A stretch of DNA of 64,000 nucleotides from Neoroseomonas lacus (lineage in GTDB: Bacteria; Pseudomonadota; Alphaproteobacteria; Acetobacterales; Acetobacteraceae). A program made the translations under genes and the position numbers. The stretch lies in assembly GCF_014644535.1 (NCBI RefSeq), contig NZ_BMKW01000002.1, forward strand, positions 397,034 to 461,033, written 5' to 3'. The notes under the pieces were generated by a model. It saw nothing but the letters and a program-made list of their open reading frames with translations, ran no database searches and was not told the origin of the DNA. Shown piece after piece: positions 36,201-43,747 of the stretch; the first letter of the stretch is position 1, and every line of letters begins with the position of its first letter.

Positions 36201-37800
36201 TCTGGCGGAAGTAGTGGTGCAGGCCACGATACTGCGAGGACAGCACCGCGATCGGCGTGTCGTCGCCCATCGAGCCGGTGGCCTCGTTGCCGTCCTCGGC
36301 CATCGGATGGAGGATGCCTTCCAGCTCCTCCAGCGTGTAGCCCATGGCGAGCTGGCGGCGGCGCAACTCCTCGACGCCGAAATGCGAGCGCTGGTCGAGT
36401 TCAGGCTTGAGGATCTCGTCGATGCCGGTGGTGCGCGCGGTCCACTTGCCGAAGGGCTTGCGGGCGGCGAGCGCATCCTTCAGCGCCGCATCCTCGTAGA
36501 AGCGCGCCTCGTCGAGATCGACGCCGATGCACTGTCCCGGACCGAGGCGGCCCTTCTGCACGACGCGGTCCTCGGCCACCTTCACCATGCCCGTCTCGGA
36601 ACCGACGATCAGCAGGCCGTCGGAGGTCACGGTATAGCGCATCGGGCGCAGGCCGTTGCGGTCGAGCCCGCCGATCACCCAGCGCCCATCGGTCGCGGCG
36701 ATCGCCGCCGGCCCGTCCCAGGGTTCCATCACCGCGTTGCAGTACATGAACAGTTCGCGGTGGTTCTCCGGCATGGTCGCATTGTTGCCGACGCTTTCGG
36801 GGATCAGCAGCGCCTTGGCCATGGGTGCGTCGCGCCCGCCGCGCACCAGCAGCTCGAACACGTTGTCGAGCGTCGCGGTGTCGGACCCGCCCGCCTGCAC
36901 GATCGGCTTGAGGTCATCCATGAAGGGGTCGAGCAGCGAATGGGCGAGCCGCGTCTCGTGGCTCTTCATCCAGTTGGCGTTGCCGTGCAGCGTGTTGATC
37001 TCGCCATTATGGGCGAGCATGCGGAAGGGCTGCGCCAGGCGCCAGGTCGGGAAGGTGTTGGTGCTGTAGCGCTGGTGATAGATCGCGAAGCGCGAGACGA
37101 AGCGCGCATCGAGCAGATCCGGGTAGAAATCCGTCAGGCTCTCGGCGAGGAACATGCCCTTGTAGATCAGCGACCGGGCCGACAGCGAGCACAGATACAG
37201 CTCGGGGATCTGGGCGGCGATCGCCTGCTTCTCGATGCGCCGGCGGATGACGAACATGTCGCGCTCGGCGGTGGCGACATCGCGCTGCTCGGGGTCCCAG
37301 ATCAGGATCTGCTCGATCTCGGGCCGCGTCGCATTGGCCTTCTCGCCGATGCAGGCGACGTTAATCGGCACCTGGCGCCAGCCATAGATGCTGTAGCCGG
37401 CATTGAGAATCTCGGTCTCGATGATCTGGCGGCAGCGTTCCTGCGCGCCGAGGTCGGTCTTGGGCAGGAACACCATGCCGACGGCGATGCGTCCCGGGCG
37501 CAGCCGGTCGCCGCCGCGCTCCACCACCTCGGCGAAGAAGTCCTGCGGGATCTCGATGTGGATGCCCGCGCCGTCGCCGGTCTTGCCGTCGGCATCGACG
37601 GCGCCGCGGTGCCACACCGCCTTCAGCGCATCGATGCCGGCCTGCACCACATTGCGGGAGGCGACGCCGTCCAGCGCGGCGACCAGGCCGACGCCGCAGG
37701 CGTCATGCTCGGTCATGTCGATATGGGCCGCACCCTCCAGCGCGGCGCGGCCGGCGGCATAGGAGGCGACGAAGGCGGAACCGGATTCGTGCTGCGTCAT
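33262..37800 (-). CDS. gltB: Glutamate synthase large subunit
   Basis: A 1512-residue NADPH-GOGAT alpha subunit that converts glutamine and 2-oxoglutarate to glutamate. The class II glutaminase begins at the Cys of [14 protein letters not shown], after a short leader that is removed in this family. The central domain and the FMN/2-oxoglutarate domain follow ([52 protein letters not shown]). The 3Fe-4S cysteines lie in [16 protein letters not shown]. The C-terminal beta-helix carries repeated G-x-x-G motifs. The ATG at 37800 is 5 bases after the gltD stop, so gltD-gltB form one operon. Confidence 0.97.
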   Translation of the reverse strand: [1512 protein letters not shown]

Positions 37801-37805
37801 GGTCG

Positions 37806-39245
37806 TCACTCCGCCGCAATGGCCGGGCTCTCGCCGCGTGCCTGGATGAAGCTGTGGATCTGGTCGGCGGCATCGCGCCCGTCGCGGATGCCCCACACCA
37901 CCAGGGAAGCGCCGCGCACGATGTCGCCGGCGGCGAACACGCCGGGCAGCGGTGTCATCATCGTGCGGTAGTCAACCTTCAGCGTGCCCCAGCGCGTCAC
38001 CGACAGCGCGGGTTCGCCAAAGGCGGCGGGCAGGTCCTCGGGGTCGAAGCCGAGCGCCTTGATGACCAGTTCGGCCTGCAGGTTGAACAGCGCGCCGGGG
38101 ATCGGTTCGACCTGCTGGCGGCCGGTCGCGTCCGGCAAGCCGAGATGCATGCGCTGGGCGCGCACGCCTTGCACCTTGTCTTCGCCGAAAAATGCCTCGG
38201 GGCCGGCGAGCCATTCGAAGCGCACGCCTTCTTCCTCGGCGTTCTTCACCTCGCGCATCGAGCCCGGCATGTTGGTCTTGTCGCGCCGGTACAGGCAGGT
38301 GACAGAGGCCGCCCCCTGGCGCACCGCGGTGCGCACGCAATCCATCGCGGTATCGCCGCCGCCGACCACGACGACATGCTTGTCCGCGGCATCGAGTGCA
38401 CCGGAGTCGAATTCGGGCACGCTGTCGCCCAGCCCCTTCCGGTTCGACGCGATCAGGTAGTCGAGCGCCGGCACGACGCCCGGCAGGTCGCCGCCCGGAT
38501 TGTCGATGTCGCGTGCCTTGTACACGCCGGTCGCGATCAGCACGGCGTCGTGCTTCGCCCGCAATGCGTCGAGCGTGATGTCCTGGCCGATCGCGACATT
38601 CATGCTGAAGACGATGCCGCCCTCGGCATATTGCTGCTGGCGGCGCTGAACGATGTCCTTCTCCAGCTTGAAGTTCGGGATGCCGTAGATCATCAGCCCG
38701 CCGGCGCGGTCATGCCGGTCATAGATCGTGACCTGATAGCCCATGGTGCGAAGCCGTTCGGCCGCCGCCATGCCGGCCGGGCCGGCGCCGATGATGCCGA
38801 CCGACTGCGCGCGCTCGCGCACCGGCATCGGCGGCTTGACCCAGCCTTTCTCCCAGGCGGTGTCGGTGATGTATTTCTCGACCGCGCCGATGGTGACGGA
38901 GTCAAAACCCTTCTCGATGACGCAATTGCCTTCGCACAGCCGGTCCTGCGGGCAGACGCGGCCGCAGATTTCAGGGAAGGTATTGGTCGCCGCGGCGATT
39001 TCGTAGGCTTCCTCGAGCCGGCCTTCGGCGGTCAGCTTCAGCCAGTCCGGGATGTTGTTGTTGAGCGGGCAATGCACCTGACAGAAGGGCACGCCGCATT
39101 GCGAACAGCGTGATGCCTGGGTCGCGGCGGCTTCCTGCGCGAAGGGCTGGTAGACTTCCGCCCAGTCGGCGCGGCGGGCGCCGGCATCGCGCTTGTCGGG
39201 CTGGCGCTGCTGCAGGCGCACGAACTGGAGCATCTTCTCGGCCAT
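37806..39245 (-). CDS. gltD: Glutamate synthase small subunit
   Basis: A 479-residue beta subunit that takes electrons from NADPH. N-terminal cysteine clusters for two 4Fe-4S centres: RCSQCGVPFCQVHCPLNNN and ICGRVCPQDRLCEGNC. FAD motif VGIIGAGPAGMAAAERL, NADPH motif VVVGGGDTAMDCVRTA and the second FAD signature GVFAAGDIVRGASLVVW. It precedes gltB with a 5-base gap. The promoter must lie in the 250-base gap upstream, which holds a 17-bp inverted repeat at 39343-39359. Confidence 0.97.
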   Translation of the reverse strand: MAEKMLQFVRLQQRQPDKRDAGARRADWAEVYQPFAQEAAATQASRCSQCGVPFCQVHCPLNNNIPDWLKLTAEGRLEEAYEIAAATNTFPEICGRVCPQDRLCEGNCVIEKGFDSVTIGAVEKYITDTAWEKGWVKPPMPVRERAQSVGIIGAGPAGMAAAERLRTMGYQVTIYDRHDRAGGLMIYGIPNFKLEKDIVQRRQQQYAEGGIVFSMNVAIGQDITLDALRAKHDAVLIATGVYKARDIDNPGGDLPGVVPALDYLIASNRKGLGDSVPEFDSGALDAADKHVVVVGGGDTAMDCVRTAVRQGAASVTCLYRRDKTNMPGSMREVKNAEEEGVRFEWLAGPEAFFGEDKVQGVRAQRMHLGLPDATGRQQVEPIPGALFNLQAELVIKALGFDPEDLPAAFGEPALSVTRWGTLKVDYRTMMTPLPGVFAAGDIVRGASLVVWGIRDGRDAADQIHSFIQARGESPAIAAE

Positions 39246-39342
39246 GCAAACCCCCGCGGCGGCATAATTCTTGCGTGAAAATTACGGACTGCATCCAAGC
39301 AAGGTGGCAGGCGGGCATGCGTAAGGCACGATCCGCCACGGC

Positions 39343-39359
39343 GACCCTGGCTGAGGGTC
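39343..39359. promoter_or_regulatory. Inverted repeat upstream of gltD
   Basis: Arms GACCCT and AGGGTC with five bases between, about 100 bases before the gltD start. It is a possible operator for nitrogen or amino-acid control of gltDB. No adjacent regulator gene points to it. Confidence 0.3.
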
Positions 39360-39476
39360 ACATAAGGCATGGAATCACCTAGCGCGAGTCCTTTTTGCGC
39401 TGATAGGTCAGTTTTAATGTCCTAATTCAATGCCGGATACCGTACGCCATGATCCATCAACCTCATGGTGCCATCA

Positions 39477-39499
39477 AATTGGTCCGAATTGGACCAATT
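39477..39499. promoter_or_regulatory. Perfect 9-bp inverted repeat over a stop codon
   Basis: Arms AATTGGTCC and GGACCAATT separated by GAATT. It is strikingly A/T-rich compared with its surroundings and covers part of the stop codon of the leftward NDUFA9-like gene. TTGGTC/GACCAA half-sites recall GntR-type operators, but the spacing is wider. It is too AT-rich to be a strong terminator. Confidence 0.45.
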
Positions 39500-40445
39500 A
39501 TCGCCCGAAGACCGTTTGCCGCGCCCCACCCCGCCGGTAACGCGCCAGATAGGCCGGCACCACCGCTTCCGCCGCCTTGGGCGCAATGCCGAGCGCCTCC
39601 AGCCCCGCCGCATTCGCCGCCACCACATTGTCGCGCGCCAGGAGGATCAGCTGGTCGCGCGTCAGCGGCGGGGTCGGCAGGAATTCGCCAAGCCGCGCCT
39701 GGATGGCCACCAGCGCCCGCGGCAGCGGCACCATCATCCGCCGGCGATGGGTATGTTCCAGCACGAAGCCCAGCACGTCCCGCATCGTCATCACCCGCGG
39801 GCCGCCAAGTTCGAAAACTCGCCCCGCCGCGTCGTCGCGCGCGATTGCCGCCATCACCGCATCGGCGACATCGCCGACATAGACCGGCTGGAAGCGCGTC
39901 TGTCCTTCCACCACCGGCATGAAGGGCAGCACCGCCGCCAGCCCCGCGAAACGATTAAAGAACTGGTCCTCAGCGCCGAACACGACCGAGGGGCGCAGGA
40001 TGGTCGCGCCCGGAAAGGCTTCAAGGACCGCCTTTTCGCCCGCCGCCTTGCTGCGCGCATAGTGGCTTTGGCTGCCCGGATCCGCGCCAATCGCCGATAT
40101 ATGTACCAGCTTGCGCACACCCGCCGCCGCGGCCAGCCGGGCGACACGGCCGGCACCCTCGGCCTGGATGCGCTGAAAATCGCCGGGCTTCCGTTCGAAC
40201 AGGATGCCGACCAGGTTCACCACCACGCTCGCCCCGGCCACCGCCCGCGCCACCGAGGCCTCATTCGTCACCGAGGCGGCGACGGGCACCACCTGCCCGA
40301 CATCGCCCTGGGTGCACAATTTGGCGGCCGCGACCGTGTCGCGCCCGGCGATGCGGACGATGAAACCCTGCCTGGCGAGTCGCTGGACGACATGGCGTCC
40401 GATAAAGCCAGAGCCGCCGAACACCGTCGCTACCTGCTGCATCAT
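39498..40445 (-). CDS. Complex I NDUFA9-like / NAD(P)H-binding protein
   Basis: A 315-residue atypical SDR. The N-terminus ATVFGGSGFIGRHVVQRLARQG binds the dinucleotide; ASVVVNLVGILFE, KLVHISAIGAD, HYARSKAAGEKAVLEAFPGATILRPS and FQPVYVGDVADAVMAA are typical of the bacterial proteins annotated as NDUFA9-like, related to a mitochondrial complex I accessory subunit. Role in bacteria uncertain. Two adjacent ATG codons (40445, 40442) share one GAGGGCGGA site. Upstream of gltD on the same strand. Confidence 0.8.
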   Translation of the reverse strand: MMQQVATVFGGSGFIGRHVVQRLARQGFIVRIAGRDTVAAAKLCTQGDVGQVVPVAASVTNEASVARAVAGASVVVNLVGILFERKPGDFQRIQAEGAGRVARLAAAAGVRKLVHISAIGADPGSQSHYARSKAAGEKAVLEAFPGATILRPSVVFGAEDQFFNRFAGLAAVLPFMPVVEGQTRFQPVYVGDVADAVMAAIARDDAAGRVFELGGPRVMTMRDVLGFVLEHTHRRRMMVPLPRALVAIQARLGEFLPTPPLTRDQLILLARDNVVAANAAGLEALGIAPKAAEAVVPAYLARYRRGGARQTVFGR

Positions 40446-40599
40446 TCCGCCCTCATTTCCATCACCGCTTCTCCATATGGTCCGGCCCCACCGCACCAAG
40501 TGGCCAGCGGATCATGCACCTCGCTCGCACAATCAGGTGAGACACGCATCGACAGGCGCGATAAGGAAATTCCATCCGCCCGAGAGGAAACCGTCGTCG

Positions 40600-41829
40600 A
40601 TGAAGCTGCTCTCCCATCTCCTCCGCCGCTTCGTCCGGCGCGGCAGGCTCATCGTGCTGGACCACACGGGCGCCACCCACCGCTTCGGTTCGGGGGAGGA
40701 CGGGCCGGAAGTGACCATCCACCTGACCGACAAGGCGGTGGAGCGGGAGATCTTCCTCAACCCCGAACTCAAGACCGCCGAAGCCTATATGGATGGGCGG
40801 CTGGTGATGGAGGGCGGCGCGCCGGTCTTCGACCTGCTGTATCTGTTCTCGATCAACCGTTCGGGACTTGCCGCGCATCCGGTGCAGCAGATGCTGCGTC
40901 GCGCCTGGCGGTCGGTGCGGCGGTGGCAGCAGCGCAATCCGCTCGGCCTCGCGGCGAAGAACATCCGCCACCATTACGATATCCCGCCTGCCTTCTACCG
41001 GCTGTGGCTGGATGAGACGATGACCTATTCCTGCGCCTATTACCCGACGCCGGAGACCTCGCTGTACGACGCACAGATCGCCAAGCTGCGTCACATCGCC
41101 GCCAAGCTGCGGCTCGAGCCGGGCATGACGGTCGCCGAGATCGGCTCGGGTTGGGGCGCCCTTGGCACCTTCCTCGCGCGCAACTACGGCGTGACGGTCA
41201 CCTCCGTCACCCTTTCGCCCGAGCAATGCGCGGTCGCCAAGCAGCGCGCCATCGATGAGGGCGTGACCGACCGCGTCGAGTTCCGCGAGCAGGACTATCG
41301 CGAGTTGGAAGGCACCTATGACCGCGTCGTCTCGATCGCGATGATGGAGGCGATCGGCATCGACGAGTTCGACACCTATTTCCGCAAGATCAAGGCGCTG
41401 ACCAAACCGGGCGGATTTGCGCTGGTCCACTGCATCGGCCGGATGTCGCCACCTGGCACCACCGCCCCCTTCATCCGCAAATACATCTTCCCCGGCGGCT
41501 ATGTGCCGGCGCTGTCGGAGGTCTTCGCCTCGCTCGAACGCACCGGCACCTGGTGCGACGATTGCGAGAGCCTGCGCCTGCACTACTACTGGACCATCAA
41601 GCATTGGCGCGAAGCCTATGACGCCCGCCGCGACGAAGCCGTGGCCATGATGGGCGACCGCTTCTGCCGCATGTGGGATTTCTACCTGGCCTCGGTCGAA
41701 CTCGGCTTCCTGCACGGGTCGAATTTCGTCTTCCAGCTGTTGCTGTCCGACCGTCGTGACGACGTACCGGTGGTGCGCGACTTCATCCAGGACGAGGAGC
41801 GGCGGCTGGCGGAAATCGGCGCGCGTTAA
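40600..41829 (+). CDS. cfa: Cyclopropane-fatty-acyl-phospholipid synthase family methyltransferase
   Basis: A 409-residue SAM-dependent enzyme that adds a methylene bridge to unsaturated phospholipid chains. An N-terminal lipid-binding domain of about 115 residues (FLNPELKTAEAYMDGRLVMEGG) precedes NIRHHYDIPPAFYRLWLD and MTYSCAYYPTPETSL. The SAM site is VAEIGSGWGALGTFLA. C-terminal marks are IFPGGYVPALSE and LHYYWTIKHWREAYD. The ATG at 40600 has GAGAGGAAA upstream. Other members of this family make different modified lipids, so the symbol is by family. Confidence 0.88.
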   Translation: MKLLSHLLRRFVRRGRLIVLDHTGATHRFGSGEDGPEVTIHLTDKAVEREIFLNPELKTAEAYMDGRLVMEGGAPVFDLLYLFSINRSGLAAHPVQQMLRRAWRSVRRWQQRNPLGLAAKNIRHHYDIPPAFYRLWLDETMTYSCAYYPTPETSLYDAQIAKLRHIAAKLRLEPGMTVAEIGSGWGALGTFLARNYGVTVTSVTLSPEQCAVAKQRAIDEGVTDRVEFREQDYRELEGTYDRVVSIAMMEAIGIDEFDTYFRKIKALTKPGGFALVHCIGRMSPPGTTAPFIRKYIFPGGYVPALSEVFASLERTGTWCDDCESLRLHYYWTIKHWREAYDARRDEAVAMMGDRFCRMWDFYLASVELGFLHGSNFVFQLLLSDRRDDVPVVRDFIQDEERRLAEIGAR

Positions 41830-41851
41830 GGCGCGTCGCACCCGGGCGGAA

Positions 41852-41880
41852 CGCCCCCGCCCGAAAAGCGCGCGGGGGCG
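41852..41880 (+). terminator. GC hairpin after cfa
   Basis: Perfect 9-bp stem CGCCCCCGC/GCGGGGGCG with an 11-base loop, 22 bases after the cfa stop and just before the tRNA promoter. Only CTTG follows, so termination efficiency is uncertain. Confidence 0.45.
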
Positions 41881-41881
41881 C

Positions 41882-41910
41882 TTGACGGCCCGCACCGCCA
41901 CGGGTAATTC
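41882..41910 (+). promoter_or_regulatory. Candidate promoter of tRNA-Leu
   Basis: TTGACG (41882-41887), a 17-base spacer and TAATTC (41905-41910), 32 bases before the tRNA 5' end. A good -35 with correct spacing and a moderate -10, in the expected place. Confidence 0.6.
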
Positions 41911-41942
41911 CCCGCCCCTCGCCGAAAGGCGCCGGCCCCCTT

Positions 41943-42029
<87 letters not shown>

Positions 42030-42054
42030 AGGCTGGCAGAACACGGCGCGCAGG

Positions 42055-42537
42055 CTAGTCCTGCGGCGGTTCGAAAACCTGGAACATGTCAGCCACGACA
42101 TGCCAGCCCGCCGTCAAATTCTTCAGGTACAATATCGAATGGGCACGCCGGTGCTGCGGGACTTGACCCGGGCGTGCGATGATTGTCGCCCAGGTCCAGG
42201 AAATCACGCCAAATCGGGGGCCCCCACCCGAATGCGCGTTGACCAGCCGTGTCGGCGGCGGACCGGAAGCGACCCTGCAGGCAAAGGCCTCACGAATGTG
42301 GTCGCGGCCCTGAATGATCTGTCCCTCCGAGGTCAGCAGCATCGCCTTATCCGTGTAGAACCCGGCGATGCGGTCAGGATCGTGCGCGATGATCGCTGCG
42401 GCGAACTGCTCTATCAAGTCCTTCGGTGTTGTCGGCCGGGTCTGTGCCGCCGCGGGACCGGCGCCAGCCAGCAGGGACGACATCATCGTCGCGCCGGCGC
42501 ACAACACACCACGGCGCATCGCTTCGACTTCCGACAT
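42055..42537 (-). CDS. Secreted SnoaL/NTF2-like protein
   Basis: A 160-residue protein with a signal peptide (RRGVLCAGATMMSSLLAGAGPAAAQ) and an NTF2-like cone fold: DLIEQFAAAIIAHDPDRIAGFY, LLTSEGQIIQGRDHIREAF and a C-terminal VFEPPQD. This fold is used by enzymes and by binding proteins, so no reaction can be given; the SgcJ/EcaC group is the closest I can name. The ATG at 42537 has AAAGGAAAA upstream. Its 3' end is 25 bases from the tRNA gene. Confidence 0.7.
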   Translation of the reverse strand: MSEVEAMRRGVLCAGATMMSSLLAGAGPAAAQTRPTTPKDLIEQFAAAIIAHDPDRIAGFYTDKAMLLTSEGQIIQGRDHIREAFACRVASGPPPTRLVNAHSGGGPRFGVISWTWATIIARPGQVPQHRRAHSILYLKNLTAGWHVVADMFQVFEPPQD

Positions 42538-42648
42538 GGTTTTCCTTTCATGGCCTTCTCGCGCGGCGCGGCATGCGAAACGTCCTGCCATCATGCCGTA
42601 CCGCGGGCGCCGCTTCACGCCTGCGCCGTTCTGGTCTAGGGCCGGTAC

Positions 42649-43362
42649 ATGGCCGACGCCTTTCCATCGGTGCGGGCATCAAACAACGTCAAGGGCGCGC
42701 ATTCCGTGGGCACCACACTCTTCACCCATGCCGGCGTGACGATCCGCCTGCATCGTAATGATCTGCCGGACGGGCTCGATCTCGGCCGCGTCGTCGCCAT
42801 CGACAGCGAGACAATGGGCCTCAACCCGCATCGCGACCGGTTGTGCCTGGTGCAGCTCTCCTCCGGCGACGGCTCCGCCCACCTTGTGCAACTGATCCCC
42901 GAGAGCCTCGGCGGCCAGGGCTATGCCGCGCCGAACCTCAAGAAGCTGCTGGCCGACCCGGCGGTGACCAAGCTGTTCCACTTCGCCCGCTTCGATGTCG
43001 CGGCGCTGTACCGCTATCTCGGCGTCACCACGGCACCGGTGGTCTGCACCAAGGTCGCCGCCAAGCTGGTGCGCACCTTCACCGACCGGCACGGGTTGAA
43101 GGATCTGTGCAAGGAGTTGCTCGGCGTCGACCTGTCGAAGCAGCAGCAGACCTCCGACTGGGGCGCGCCGGAACTGTCGCCTGAACAGCTCGCCTACGCC
43201 GCATCCGATGTGCTGCACCTGCATGCGCTCTGGGCGAAGCTGGAAGGGCTGCTGAAGCGGGAAGGCCGGCTGGATCTCGCCGAGGCCTGCTTCCGCTTCC
43301 TGCCGGCGCGCGGCAAGCTTGACCTGTTGGGCTACGAAGACCCCGACATCCTGAGCCACTAG
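42649..43362 (+). CDS. rnd: Ribonuclease D, single-domain form
   Basis: A 237-residue DEDDy 3'-5' exonuclease. Motif I AIDSETMGLN, motif II LFHFARFDVAALYRYL, motif III YAASDVLHLHALW with the Tyr and Asp of the DEDDy class. It lacks the HRDC domains of E. coli RNase D, as is normal in this class, so it acts on tRNA or other small RNAs as a bare catalytic domain. The N-terminal 20 residues are not conserved in my memory, so a GTG at 42706 is an alternative start. First gene of the block leading to the Kdo/LPS cluster. Confidence 0.9.
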   Translation: MADAFPSVRASNNVKGAHSVGTTLFTHAGVTIRLHRNDLPDGLDLGRVVAIDSETMGLNPHRDRLCLVQLSSGDGSAHLVQLIPESLGGQGYAAPNLKKLLADPAVTKLFHFARFDVAALYRYLGVTTAPVVCTKVAAKLVRTFTDRHGLKDLCKELLGVDLSKQQQTSDWGAPELSPEQLAYAASDVLHLHALWAKLEGLLKREGRLDLAEACFRFLPARGKLDLLGYEDPDILSH

Positions 43363-43747
43363 CTTTTTTCGCCCCTCATACGGCGGGCGCGGCCTATCTG
43401 GGCCGCTTGCCTTCGCGCCCATGGTTGTCGCATCGGGGGCGACGGGCCGGTTGGGCGCGATCCCGCCGTGCGCTCGCGGGCACCTGTGCAGCGTGTTGGT
43501 TCACGCGCCCAACGCCGATGCCCGCCAGCTTGGCCGCCTCCTCTCGCACCACCGTCGCATCGGCCGGCGGCGCGGTCGCACTTCGCCCTCGCGGGCTCCG
43601 GCGCAGCCACAGGCCGCGCGCCGCGGCCCACCGCCCCGTCCCCGGCCCGATGCCCTCGATTCGCTCGCCGAATGGCCTTGGCACGGTTCTTGATAGACCG
43701 CAGCGACTTTTATTGACCCTTAGGCCCCGCGGCACCATACAGGCGTC
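43363..43747. other. Gene-free spacer before kdsD
   Basis: A 385-base GC-rich stretch between ribonuclease D and kdsD. Frames are open in several directions, but none gives a protein-like product or a ribosome site. No repeat copy, tRNA or strong hairpin. The last 35 bases carry a candidate promoter. Confidence 0.6.
43713..43741 (+). promoter_or_regulatory. Candidate promoter giving a leaderless kdsD message
   Basis: TTGACC (43713-43718), a 17-base spacer and CATACA (43736-43741). Transcription starting 7 bases later would begin on the GTG start codon of kdsD, which has no Shine-Dalgarno site. The -35 is good, the -10 poor. Confidence 0.35.

Noticed and set aside
33913-37971. A 1352-codon open frame on the plus strand opposite gltB
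   Set aside because: Antisense shadow of a highly expressed GC-rich gene, with typical Ala/Gly/His/Asp/Arg-rich nonsense composition.
43363-43747. Possible gene between ribonuclease D and kdsD
   Set aside because: Several overlapping frames of about 80-110 codons exist, but all give Arg/Pro/Ala-rich products typical of non-coding GC-rich DNA.
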